Source: Hippasteria phrygiana (Eukaryota; Echinodermata; Asteroidea; Valvatida; Goniasteridae). Taken from it: DNA of 64,000 nucleotides. The position numbers were made by a program, and so were the translations under genes. The first letter of the stretch is position 1; the number at the start of each line of letters is the position of its first letter. Below are positions 23,522 to 36,943 of the stretch, piece after piece. The notes below the pieces were generated by a model, which saw only the letters and a list, made by a program, of their open reading frames with translations, was not told the origin of the DNA and searched no databases. The stretch is from contig JAZGUH010000116.1 in the NCBI GenBank assembly GCA_037893225.1, positions 1,302,001 through 1,366,000 of the forward strand. Direction: 5' to 3'.

Positions 23522-26500
23522 ATGAAATATCAACCAAATACAGTAATTTTGACATGTATGGATAGCTTAGATCTGGCGCTACATGTTGCAATCATCGGCG
23601 GCTTCCTAGAGTTAAAACTTGTGGAGAAAATTCAAACCTCGCAATGTTTATTTTCTTTCCGGCCAACATCTGTGTGCACATTACCTTCTATTTATTGCTC
23701 CATGCCTGTCAAATTCCCTAGGGTATGACTTGCTTTACTCATTCATAATTGCATGAAATATCAACCAAATACAGTAATTTTGACATGTATGGATAGCTTA
23801 GATCTGGCGCTACATGTTGCAATTATCGGCGGCTTCTTAGAGTTAACACTTGTGGAGAAAATTCAAACCTCGCAATGTTTATTTTCTTTCTGGCCAACAT
23901 CTGTGTGCATATTACCTTCTATTTATTGCTCCATGCCTGTCAAATTCCCTAGGGTATGACTTGCTTTACTCATTCATAATTGCATGAAATATCAACCAAA
24001 TACAGTAATTTTGACATGTATGGATAGCTTAGATCTGGCGCTACATGTTGCAATCATCGGCGGCTTCCTAGAGTTAAAACTTGTGGAGAAAATTCAAACC
24101 TCGCAATGTTTATTTTCTTTCCGGCCAACATCTGTGTACATGTTACCGTCTATTTATTGCTCCATGCATGTCAAATTCCCTTGGGTATGGACTTGCTTTA
24201 TTCATTCATAATTGCATGAAATATCAACCAAATGCAGTAATTTTGACATGTATGGATAGCTTAGATCTGGCGCTACATGTTGCAATTATCGGCGGCTTCT
24301 TAGAGTTAACACTTGTGGATAAAATTCAAACCTCGCAATGTTTATTTTCTTTCCGGCCAACATCTGTGTGCATATTACCTTCTATTTATTGCTCCATGCC
24401 TGTCAAATTCCCTAGGGTATGACTTGCTTTACTCATTCATAATTGCATGAAATATCAACCAAATACAGTAATTTTGACATGTATGGATAGCTTAGATCTG
24501 GCGCTACATGTTGCAACCATCGGCGGCTTCCTAGAGTTAAAACTTGTGGAGAAAATTCAAACCTCGCAATGTTTATTTTCTTTCCGGCCAACATCTGTGT
24601 ACATGTTACCGTCTATTTATTGCTCCATGCATGTCAAATTCCCTGGGGTATGGACTTGCTTTATTCATTCATAATTGCATGAAATATCAACCAAATGCAG
24701 TAATTTTGACATGTATGGATAGCTTAGATCTGGCGCTACATGTTGCAATTATCGGCGGCTTCTTAGAGTTAACACTTGTGGAGAAAATTCAAACCTCGCA
24801 ATGTTTATTTTCTTTCTGGCCAACATCTGTGTGCATATTACCTTCTATTTATTGCTCCATGCCTGTCAAATTCCCTAGGGTATGACTTGCTTTACTCATT
24901 CATAATTGCATGAAATATCAACCAAATACAGTAATTTTGACATGTATGGATAGCTTAGATCTGGCGCTACATGTTGCAATCATCGGCGGCTTCCTAGAGT
25001 TAAAACTTGTGGAGAAAATTCAAACCTCGCAATGTTTATTTTCTTTCCGGCCAACATCTGTGTACATGTTACCGTCTATTTATTGCTCCATGCATGTCAA
25101 ATTCCCTGGGGTATGGACTTGCTTTATTCATTCATAATTGCATGAAATATCAACCAAATGCAGTAATTTTGACATGTATGGATAGCTTAGATCTGGCGCT
25201 ACATGTTGCAATTATCGGCGGCTTCTTAGAGTTAACACTTGTGGATAAAATTCAAACCTCGCAATGTTTATTTTCTTTCCGGCCAACATCTGTGTGCATA
25301 TTACCTTCTATTTATTGCTCCATGCCTGTCAAATTCCCTAGGGTATGACTTGCTTTACTCATTCATAATTGCATGAAATATCAACCAAATACAGTAATTT
25401 TGACATGTATGGATAGCTTAGATCTGGCGCTACATGTTGCAACCATCGGCGGCTTCCTAGAGTTAAAACTTGTGGAGAAAATTCAAACCTCGCAATGTTT
25501 ATTTTCTTTCCGGCCAACATCTGTGTACATGTTACCGTCTATTTATTGCTCCATGCATGTCAAATTCCCTGGGGTATGGACTTGCTTTATTCATTCATAA
25601 TTGCATGAAATATCAACCAAATGCAGTAATTTTGACATGTATGGATAGCTTAGATCTGGCGCTACATGTTGCAATCATCGGCGGCTTCCTAGAGTTAAAA
25701 CTTGTGGAGAAAATTCAAACCTCGCAATGTTTATTTTCTTTCCGGCCAACATCTGTGTACATGTTACCGTCTATTTATTGCTCCATGCATGTCAAATTCC
25801 CTGGGGTATGGACTTGCTTTATTCATTCATAATTGCATGAAATATCAACCAAATGCAGTAATTTTGACATGTATGGATAGCTTAGATCTGGCGCTACATG
25901 TTGCAATTATCGGCGGCTTCTTAGAGTTAACACTTGTGGAGAAAATTCAAACCTCGCAATGTTTATTTTCTTTCTGGCCAACATCTGTGTGCATATTACC
26001 TTCTATTTATTGCTCCATGCCTGTCAAATTCCCTAGGGTATGACTTGCTTTACTCATTCATAATTGCATGAAATATCAACCAAATACAGTAATTTTGACA
26101 TGTATGGATAGCTTAGATCCGGCGCTACATGTTGCAATCATCGGCGGCTTCCTAGAGTTAAAACTTGTGGAGAAAATTCAAACCTCGCAATGTTTATTTT
26201 CTTTCCGGCCAACATCTGTGTACATGTTACCGTCTATTTATTGCTCCATGCATGTCAAATTCCCTTGGGTATGGACTTGCTTTATTCATTCATAATTGCA
26301 TGAAATATCAACCAAATGCAGTAATTTTGACATGTATGGATAGCTTAGATCTGGCGCTACATGTTGCAATTATCGGCGGCTTCTTAGAGTTAACACTTGT
26401 GGATAAAATTCAAACCTCGCAATGTTTATTTTCTTTCCGGCCAACATCTGTGTGCATATTACCTTCTATTTATTGCTCCATGCCTGTCAAATTCCCTAGG

Positions 26501-26993
26501 GTATGACTTGCTTTACTCATTCATAATTGCATGAAATATCAACCAAATACAGTAATTTTGACATGTATGGATAGCTTAGATCTGGCGCTACATGTTGCAA
26601 CCATCGGCGGCTTCCTAGAGTTAAAACTTGTGGAGAAAATTCAAACCTCGCAATGTTTATTTTCTTTCCGGCCAACATCTGTGTACATGTTACCGTCTAT
26701 TTATTGCTCCATGCATGTCAAATTCCCTGGGGTATGGACTTGCTTTATTCATTCATAATTGCATGAAATATCAACCAAATGCAGTAATTTTGACATGTAT
26801 GGATAGCTTAGATCTGGCGCTACATGTTGCAATTATCGGCGGCTTCTTAGAGTTAACACTTGTGGAGAAAATTCAAACCTCGCAATGTTTATTTTCTTTC
26901 TGGCCAACATCTGTGTGCATATTACCTTCTATTTATTGCTCCATGCCTGTCAAATTCCCTAGGGTATGACTTGCTTTACTCATTCATAATTGC
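23522..26993. repeat. 16-monomer HOR, copy 3, one monomer lost (3,472 bp)
   Basis: Order: Ct, Tw, Aw, Bd, At, Bw, A, Bd, At, hybrid, Bw, Aw, Bd, At, Bw. The Be and A monomers at positions 10 and 11 of the unit are replaced by a single hybrid (25,605-25,836), shortening the unit by exactly 231 bp. The Aw monomer at 26,068 has a private GATCCGGCG (C at 26,120). Confidence 0.9.
25605..25836. repeat. Hybrid B/A monomer at a one-monomer deletion
   Basis: A 232-bp monomer that has the B state ATGCAG at its start and the A state from GCAATCATC onwards. The switch lies between about 25,623 and 25,675. It stands where other 16-monomer copies have Be then A (for example 29,077-29,539). This is the loss product of unequal exchange, the counterpart of the gain product at 17,508. 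Confidence 0.9.
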
Positions 26994-29900
26994 ATGAAAT
27001 ATCAACCAAATACAGTAATTTTGACATGTATGGATAGCTTAGATCTGGCGCTACATGTTGCAATCATCGGCGGCTTCCTAGAGTTAAAACTTGTGGAGAA
27101 AATTCAAACCTCGCAATGTTTATTTTCTTTCCGGCCAACATCTGTGTGCACATTACCTTCTATTTATTGCTCCATGCCTGTCAAATTCCCTAGGGTATGA
27201 CTTGCTTTACTCATTCATAATTGCATGAAATATCAACCAAATACAGTAATTTTGACATGTATGGATAGCTTAGATCTGGCGCTACATGTTGCAATTATCG
27301 GCGGCTTCTTAGAGTTAACACTTGTGGAGAAAATTCAAACCTCGCAATGTTTATTTTCTTTCTGGCCAACATCTGTGTGCATATTACCTTCTATTTATTG
27401 CTCCATGCCTGTCAAATTCCCTAGGGTATGACTTGCTTTACTCATTCATAATTGCATGAAATATCAACCAAATACAGTAATTTTGACATGTATGGATAGC
27501 TTAGATCTGGCGCTACATGTTGCAATCATCGGCGGCTTCCTAGAGTTAAAACTTGTGGAGAAAATTCAAACCTCGCAATGTTTATTTTCTTTCCGGCCAA
27601 CATCTGTGTACATGTTACCGTCTATTTATTGCTCCATGCATGTCAAATTCCCTTGGGTATGGACTTGCTTTATTCATTCATAATTGCATGAAATATCAAC
27701 CAAATGCAGTAATTTTGACATGTATGGATAGCTTAGATCTGGCGCTACATGTTGCAATTATCGGCGGCTTCTTAGAGTTAACACTTGTGGATAAAATTCA
27801 AACCTCGCAATGTTTATTTTCTTTCCGGCCAACATCTGTGTGCATATTACCTTCTATTTATTGCTCCATGCCTGTCAAATTCCCTAGGGTATGACTTGCT
27901 TTACTCATTCATAATTGCATGAAATATCAACCAAATACAGTAATTTTGACATGTATGGATAGCTTAGATCTGGCGCTACATGTTGCAACCATCGGCGGCT
28001 TCCTAGAGTTAAAACTTGTGGAGAAAATTCAAACCTCGCAATGTTTATTTTCTTTCCGGCCAACATCTGTGTACATGTTACCGTCTATTTATTGCTCCAT
28101 GCATGTCAAATTCCCTGGGGTATGGACTTGCTTTATTCATTCATAATTGCATGAAATATCAACCAAATGCAGTAATTTTGACATGTATGGATAGCTTAGA
28201 TCTGGCGCTACATGTTGCAATTATCGGCGGCTTCTTAGAGTTAACACTTGTGGAGAAAATTCAAACCTCGCAATGTTTATTTTCTTTCTGGCCAACATCT
28301 GTGTGCATATTACCTTCTATTTATTGCTCCATGCCTGTCAAATTCCCTAGGGTATGACTTGCTTTACTCATTCATAATTGCATGAAATATCAACCAAATA
28401 CAGTAATTTTGACATGTATGGATAGCTTAGATCTGGCGCTACATGTTGCAATCATCGGCGGCTTCCTAGAGTTAAAACTTGTGGAGAAAATTCAAACCTC
28501 GCAATGTTTATTTTCTTTCCGGCCAACATCTGTGTACATGTTACCGTCTATTTATTGCTCCATGCATGTCAAATTCCCTGGGGTATGGACTTGCTTTATT
28601 CATTCATAATTGCATGAAATATCAACCAAATGCAGTAATTTTGACATGTATGGATAGCTTAGATCTGGCGCTACATGTTGCAATTATCGGCGGCTTCTTA
28701 GAGTTAACACTTGTGGATAAAATTCAAACCTCGCAATGTTTATTTTCTTTCCGGCCAACATCTGTGTGCATATTACCTTCTATTTATTGCTCCATGCCTG
28801 TCAAATTCCCTAGGGTATGACTTGCTTTACTCATTCATAATTGCATGAAATATCAACCAAATACAGTAATTTTGACATGTATGGATAGCTTAGATCTGGC
28901 GCTACATGTTGCAACCATCGGCGGCTTCCTAGAGTTAAAACTTGTGGAGAAAATTCAAACCTCGCAATGTTTATTTTCTTTCCGGCCAACATCTGTGTAC
29001 ATGTTACCGTCTATTTATTGCTCCATGCATGTCAAATTCCCTGGGGTATGGACTTGCTTTATTCATTCATAATTGCATGAAATATCAACCAAATGCAGTA
29101 ATTTTGACATGTATGGATAGCTTAGATCTGGCGCTACATGTTGCAATTATCGGCGGCTTCTTAGAGTTAACACTTGTGGAGAAAATTCAAACCTCGCAAT
29201 GTTTATTTTCTTTCCGGCCAACATCTGTGTGCATATTACCTTCTATTTATTGCTCCATGCCTGTCAAATTCCCTAGGGTATGACTTGCTTTACTCATTCA
29301 TAATTGCATGAAATATCAACCAAATACAGTAATTTTGACATGTATGGATAGCTTAGATCTGGCGCTACATGTTGCAATCATCGGCGGCTTCCTAGAGTTA
29401 AAACTTGTGGAGAAAATTCAAACCTCGCAATGTTTATTTTCTTTCCGGCCAACATCTGTGTACATGTTACCGTCTATTTATTGCTCCATGCATGTCAAAT
29501 TCCCTGGGGTATGGACTTGCTTTATTCATTCATAATTGCATGAAATATCAACCAAATGCAGTAATTTTGACATGTATGGATAGCTTAGATCTGGCGCTAC
29601 ATGTTGCAATTATCGGCGGCTTCTTAGAGTTAACACTTGTGGAGAAAATTCAAACCTCGCAATGTTTATTTTCTTTCTGGCCAACATCTGTGTGCATATT
29701 ACCTTCTATTTATTGCTCCATGCCTGTCAAATTCCCTAGGGTATGACTTGCTTTACTCATTCATAATTGCATGAAATATCAACCAAATACAGTAATTTTG
29801 ACATGTATGGATAGCTTAGATCTGGCGCTACATGTTGCAATCATCGGCGGCTTCCTAGAGTTAAAACTTGTGGAGAAAATTCAAACCTCGCAATGTTTAT

Positions 29901-30696
29901 TTTCTTTCCGGCCAACATCTGTGTACATGTTACCGTCTATTTATTGCTCCATGCATGTCAAATTCCCTGGGGTATGGACTTGCTTTATTCATTCATAATT
30001 GCATGAAATATCAACCAAATGCAGTAATTTTGACATGTATGGATAGCTTAGATCTGGCGCTACATGTTGCAATTATCGGCGGCTTCTTAGAGTTAACACT
30101 TGTGGATAAAATTCAAACCTCGCAATGTTTATTTTCTTTCCGGCCAACATCTGTGTGCATATTACCTTCTATTTATTGCTCCATGCCTGTCAAATTCCCT
30201 AGGGTATGACTTGCTTTACTCATTCATAATTGCATGAAATATCAACCAAATACAGTAATTTTGACATGTATGGATAGCTTAGATCTGGCGCTACATGTTG
30301 CAACCATCGGCGGCTTCCTAGAGTTAAAACTTGTGGAGAAAATTCAAACCTCGCAATGTTTATTTTCTTTCCGGCCAACATCTGTGTACATGTTACCGTC
30401 TATTTATTGCTCCATGCATGTCAAATTCCCTGGGGTATGGACTTGCTTTATTCATTCATAATTGCATGAAATATCAACCAAATGCAGTAATTTTGACATG
30501 TATGGATAGCTTAGATCTGGCGCTACATGTTGCAATTATCGGCGGCTTCTTAGAGTTAACACTTGTGGAGAAAATTCAAACCTCGCAATGTTTATTTTCT
30601 TTCTGGCCAACATCTGTGTGCATATTACCTTCTATTTATTGCTCCATGCCTGTCAAATTCCCTAGGGTATGACTTGCTTTACTCATTCATAATTGC
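26994..30696. repeat. 16-monomer HOR, copy 4 (3,703 bp)
   Basis: Full 16-monomer order, with the Be-A pair intact at 29,077-29,539. The thirteenth monomer (29,771) is plain A (CCCTGGGG), whereas the other copies have Aw (CCCTTGGG). It is the last 16-monomer unit before the By-containing zone. Confidence 0.9.
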
Positions 30697-33010
30697 ATGA
30701 AATATCAACCAAATACAGTAATTTTGACATGTATGGATAGCTTAGATCTGGCGCTACATGTTGCAATCATCGGCGGCTTCCTAGAGTTAAAACTTGTGGA
30801 GAAAATTCAAACCTCGCAATGTTTATTTTCTTTCCGGCCAACATCTGTGTACATGTTACCGTCTATTTATTGCTCCATGCATGTCAAATTCCCTGGGGTA
30901 TGGACTTGCTTTATTCATTCATAATTGCATGAAATATCAACCAAATGCAGTAATTTTGACATGTATGGATAGCTTAGATCTGGCGCTACATGTTGCAATT
31001 ATCGGCGGCTTCTTAGAGTTAACACTTGTGGATAAAATTCAAACCTCGCAATGTTTATTTTCTTTCCGGCCAACATCTGTGTGCATATTACCTTCTATTT
31101 ATTGCTCCATGCCTGTCAAATTCCCTAGGGTATGACTTGCTTTACTCATTCATAATTGCATGAAATATCAACCAAATACAGTAATTTTGACATGTATGGA
31201 TAGCTTAGATCTGGCGCTACATGTTGCAACCATCGGCGGCTTCCTAGAGTTAAAACTTGTGGAGAAAATTCAAACCTCGCAATGTTTATTTTCTTTCCGG
31301 CCAACATCTGTGTACATGTTACCGTCTATTTATTGCTCCATGCATGTCAAATTCCCTGGGGTATGGACTTGCTTTATTCATTCATAATTGCATGAAATAT
31401 CAACCAAATGCAGTAATTTTGACATGTATGGATAGCTTAGATCTGGCGCTACATGTTGCAATTATCGGCGGCTTCTTAGAGTTAACACTTGTGGAGAAAA
31501 TTCAAACCTCGCAATGTTTATTTTCTTTCCGGCCAACATCTGTGTGCATATTACCTTCTATTTATTGCTCCATGCCTGTCAAATTCCCTAGGGTATGACT
31601 TGCTTTACTCATTCATAATTGCATGAAATATCAACCAAATGCAGTAATTTTGACATATATGGATAGCTTAGATCTGGCGCTACATGTTGCAATTATCGGC
31701 GGCTTCTTAGAGTTAACACTTGTGGAGAAAATTCAAACCTCGCAATGTTTATTTTCTTTCCGGCCAACATCTGTGTGCATATTACCTTCTATTTATTGCT
31801 CCATGCCTGTCAAATTCCCTAGGGTATGACTTGCTTTACTCATTCATAATTGCATGAAATATCAACCAAATACAGTAATTTTGACATGTATGGATAGCTT
31901 AGATCTGGCGCTACATGTTGCAATCATCGGCGGCTTCCTAGAGTTAAAACTTGTGGAGAAAATTCAAACCTCGCAATGTTTATTTTCTTTCTGGCCAACA
32001 TCTGTGTGCATATTACCTTCTATTTATTGCTCCATGCCTGTCAAATTCCCTAGGGTATGACTTGCTTTACTCATTCATAATTGCATGAAATATCAACCAA
32101 ATACAGTAATTTTGACATGTATGGATAGCTTAGATCTGGCGCTACATGTTGCAATCATCGGCGGCTTCCTAGAGTTAAAACTTGTGGAGAAAATTCAAAC
32201 CTCGCAATGTTTATTTTCTTTCCGGCCAACATCTGTGTACATGTTACCGTCTATTTATTGCTCCATGCATGTCAAATTCCCTGGGGTATGGACTTGCTTT
32301 ATTCATTCATAATTGCATGAAATATCAACCAAATGCAGTAATTTTGACATGTATGGATAGCTTAGATCTGGCGCTACATGTTGCAATTATCGGCGGCTTC
32401 TTAGAGTTAACACTTGTGGATAAAATTCAAACCTCGCAATGTTTATTTTCTTTCCGGCCAACATCTGTGTGCATATTACCTTCTATTTATTGCTCCATGC
32501 CTGTCAAATTCCCTAGGGTATGACTTGCTTTACTCATTCATAATTGCATGAAATATCAACCAAATACAGTAATTTTGACATGTATGGATAGCTTAGATCT
32601 GGCGCTACATGTTGCAACCATCGGCGGCTTCCTAGAGTTAAAACTTGTGGAGAAAATTCAAACCTCGCAATGTTTATTTTCTTTCCGGCCAACATCTGTG
32701 TACATGTTACCGTCTATTTATTGCTCCATGCATGTCAAATTCCCTGGGGTATGGACTTGCTTTATTCATTCATAATTGCATGAAATATCAACCAAATGCA
32801 GTAATTTTGACATGTATGGATAGCTTAGATCTGGCGCTACATGTTGCAATTATCGGCGGCTTCTTAGAGTTAACACTTGTGGAGAAAATTCAAACCTCGC
32901 AATGTTTATTTTCTTTCCGGCCAACATCTGTGTGCATATTACCTTCTATTTATTGCTCCATGCCTGTCAAATTCCCTAGGGTATGACTTGCTTTACTCAT
33001 TCATAATTGC
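30697..33010. repeat. Transition block of ten monomers between zones 1 and 2
   Basis: Order: A, Bd, At, Be, By, Cw, A, Bd, At, Be. It starts like the four-monomer core of zone 1 and introduces the first By monomer at 31,623-31,853 (CATATATGG in place of CATGTATGG). Its last eight monomers (31,160-33,010) match the end of the zone 2 14-monomer unit, so it can be read as a truncated copy of that unit. Confidence 0.87.
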
Positions 33011-36000
33011 ATGAAATATCAACCAAATACAGTAATTTTGACATGTATGGATAGCTTAGATCTGGCGCTACATGTTGCAATCATCGGCGGCTTCCTAGAG
33101 TTAAAACTTGTGGAGAAAATTCAAACCTCGCAATGTTTATTTTCTTTCCGGCCAACATCTGTGTACATGTTACCGTCTATTTATTGCTCCATGCATGTCA
33201 AATTCCCTGGGGTATGGACTTGCTTTATTCATTCATAATTGCATGAAATATCAACCAAATGCAGTAATTTTGACATGTATGGATAGCTTAGATCTGGCGC
33301 TACATGTTGCAATTATCGGCGGCTTCTTAGAGTTAACACTTGTGGAGAAAATTCAAACCTCGCAATGTTTATTTTCTTTCCGGCCAACATCTGTGTGCAT
33401 ATTACCTTCTATTTATTGCTCCATGCCTGTCAAATTCCCTAGGGTATGACTTGCTTTACTCATTCATAATTGCATGAAATATCAACCAAATGCAGTAATT
33501 TTGACATATATGGATAGCTTAGATCTGGCGCTACATGTTGCAATTATCGGCGGCTTCTTAGAGTTAACACTTGTGGAGAAAATTCAAACCTCGCAATGTT
33601 TATTTTCTTTCCGGCCAACATCTGTGTGCATATTACCTTCTATTTATTGCTCCATGCCTGTCAAATTCCCTAGGGTATGACTTGCTTTACTCATTCATAA
33701 TTGCATGAAATATCAACCAAATACAGTAATTTTGACATGTATGGATAGCTTAGATCTGGCGCTACATGTTGCAATCATCGGCGGCTTCCTAGAGTTAAAA
33801 CTTGTGGAGAAAATTCAAACCTCGCAATGTTTATTTTCTTTCCGGCCAACATCTGTGTACATGTTACCGTCTATTTATTGCTCCATGCCTGTCAAATTCC
33901 CTAGGGTATGACTTGCTTTACTCATTCATAATTGCATGAAATATCAACCAAATACAGTAATTTTGACATGTATGGATAGCTTAGATCTGGCGCTACATGT
34001 TGCAATCATCGGCGGCTTCCTAGAGTTAAAACTTGTGGAGAAAATTCAAACCTCGCAATGTTTATTTTCTTTCCGGCCAACATCTGTGTACATGTTACCG
34101 TCTATTTATTGCTCCATGCATGTCAAATTCCCTGGGGTATGGACTTGCTTTATTCATTCATAATTGCATGAAATATCAACCAAATGCAGTAATTTTGACA
34201 TGTATGGATAGCTTAGATCTGGCGCTACATGTTGCAATTATCGGCGGCTTCTTAGAGTTAACACTTGTGGAGAAAATTCAAACCTCGCAATGTTTATTTT
34301 CTTTCCGGCCAACATCTGTGTGCATATTACCTTCTATTTATTGCTCCATGCCTGTCAAATTCCCTAGGGTATGACTTGCTTTACTCATTCATAATTGCAT
34401 GAAATATCAACCAAATACAGTAATTTTGACATGTATGGATAGCTTAGATCTGGCGCTACATGTTGCAACCATCGGCGGCTTCCTAGAGTTAAAACTTGTG
34501 GAGAAAATTCAAACCTCGCAATGTTTATTTTCTTTCCGGCCAACATCTGTGTACATGTTACCGTCTATTTATTGCTCCATGCATGTCAAATTCCCTGGGG
34601 TATGGACTTGCTTTATTCATTCATAATTGCATGAAATATCAACCAAATGCAGTAATTTTGACATGTATGGATAGCTTAGATCTGGCGCTACATGTTGCAA
34701 TTATCGGCGGCTTCTTAGAGTTAACACTTGTGGAGAAAATTCAAACCTCGCAATGTTTATTTTCTTTCCGGCCAACATCTGTGTGCATATTACCTTCTAT
34801 TTATTGCTCCATGCCTGTCAAATTCCCTAGGGTATGACTTGCTTTACTCATTCATAATTGCATGAAATATCAACCAAATGCAGTAATTTTGACATATATG
34901 GATAGCTTAGATCTGGCGCTACATGTTGCAATTATCGGCGGCTTCTTAGAGTTAACACTTGTGGAGAAAATTCAAACCTCGCAATGTTTATTTTCTTTCC
35001 GGCCAACATCTGTGTGCATATTACCTTCTATTTATTGCTCCATGCCTGTCAAATTCCCTAGGGTATGACTTGCTTTACTCATTCATAATTGCATGAAATA
35101 TCAACCAAATACAGTAATTTTGACATGTATGGATAGCTTAGATCTGGCGCTACATGTTGCAACCATCGGCGGCTTCCTAGAGTTAAAACTTGTGGAGAAA
35201 ATTCAAACCTCGCAATGTTTATTTTCTTTCCGGCCAACATCTGTGTACATGTTACCGTCTATTTATTGCTCCATGCATGTCAAATTCCCTGGGGTATGGA
35301 CTTGCTTTATTCATTCATAATTGCATGAAATATCAACCAAATGCAGTAATTTTGACATGTATGGATAGCTTAGATCTGGCGCTACATGTTGCAATTATCG
35401 GCGGCTTCTTAGAGTTAACACTTGTGGAGAAAATTCAAACCTCGCAATGTTTATTTTCTTTCCGGCCAACATCTGTGTGCATATTACCTTCTATTTATTG
35501 CTCCATGCCTGTCAAATTCCCTAGGGTATGACTTGCTTTACTCATTCATAATTGCATGAAATATCAACCAAATGCAGTAATTTTGACATATATGGATAGC
35601 TTAGATCTGGCGCTACATGTTGCAATTATCGGCGGCTTCTTAGAGTTAACACTTGTGGAGAAAATTCAAACCTCGCAATGTTTATTTTCTTTCCGGCCAA
35701 CATCTGTGTGCATATTACCTTCTATTTATTGCTCCATGCCTGTCAAATTCCCTAGGGTATGACTTGCTTTACTCATTCATAATTGCATGAAATATCAACC
35801 AAATACAGTAATTTTGACATGTATGGATAGCTTAGATCTGGCGCTACATGTTGCAATCATCGGCGGCTTCCTAGAGTTAAAACTTGTGGAGAAAATTCAA
35901 ACCTCGCAATGTTTATTTTCTTTCTGGCCAACATCTGTGTGCATATTACCTTCTATTTATTGCTCCATGCCTGTCAAATTCCCTAGGGTATGACTTGCTT

Positions 36001-36943
36001 TACTCATTCATAATTGCATGAAATATCAACCAAATACAGTAATTTTGACATGTATGGATAGCTTAGATCTGGCGCTACATGTTGCAATCATCGGCGGCTT
36101 CCTAGAGTTAAAACTTGTGGAGAAAATTCAAACCTCGCAATGTTTATTTTCTTTCCGGCCAACATCTGTGTACATGTTACCGTCTATTTATTGCTCCATG
36201 CATGTCAAATTCCCTGGGGTATGGACTTGCTTTATTCATTCATAATTGCATGAAATATCAACCAAATGCAGTAATTTTGACATGTATGGATAGCTTAGAT
36301 CTGGCGCTACATGTTGCAATTATCGGCGGCTTCTTAGAGTTAACACTTGTGGATAAAATTCAAACCTCGCAATGTTTATTTTCTTTCCGGCCAACATCTG
36401 TGTGCATATTACCTTCTATTTATTGCTCCATGCCTGTCAAATTCCCTAGGGTATGACTTGCTTTACTCATTCATAATTGCATGAAATATCAACCAAATAC
36501 AGTAATTTTGACATGTATGGATAGCTTAGATCTGGCGCTACATGTTGCAACCATCGGCGGCTTCCTAGAGTTAAAACTTGTGGAGAAAATTCAAACCTCG
36601 CAATGTTTATTTTCTTTCCGGCCAACATCTGTGTACATGTTACCGTCTATTTATTGCTCCATGCATGTCAAATTCCCTGGGGTATGGACTTGCTTTATTC
36701 ATTCATAATTGCATGAAATATCAACCAAATGCAGTAATTTTGACATGTATGGATAGCTTAGATCTGGCGCTACATGTTGCAATTATCGGCGGCTTCTTAG
36801 AGTTAACACTTGTGGAGAAAATTCAAACCTCGCAATGTTTATTTTCTTTCCGGCCAACATCTGTGTGCATATTACCTTCTATTTATTGCTCCATGCCTGT
36901 CAAATTCCCTAGGGTATGACTTGCTTTACTCATTCATAATTGC
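33011..36943. repeat. Zone 2 HOR, expanded 17-monomer copy (3,933 bp)
   Basis: Order: A, Be, By, C, A, Be, At, Be, By, At, Be, By, Cw, A, Bd, At, Be. Compared with the 14-monomer copies at 36,944 and 42,727 it has a second At-Be-By triplet: 34,399-35,092 and 35,093-35,786, 694 bp each in direct tandem. Confidence 0.9.
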
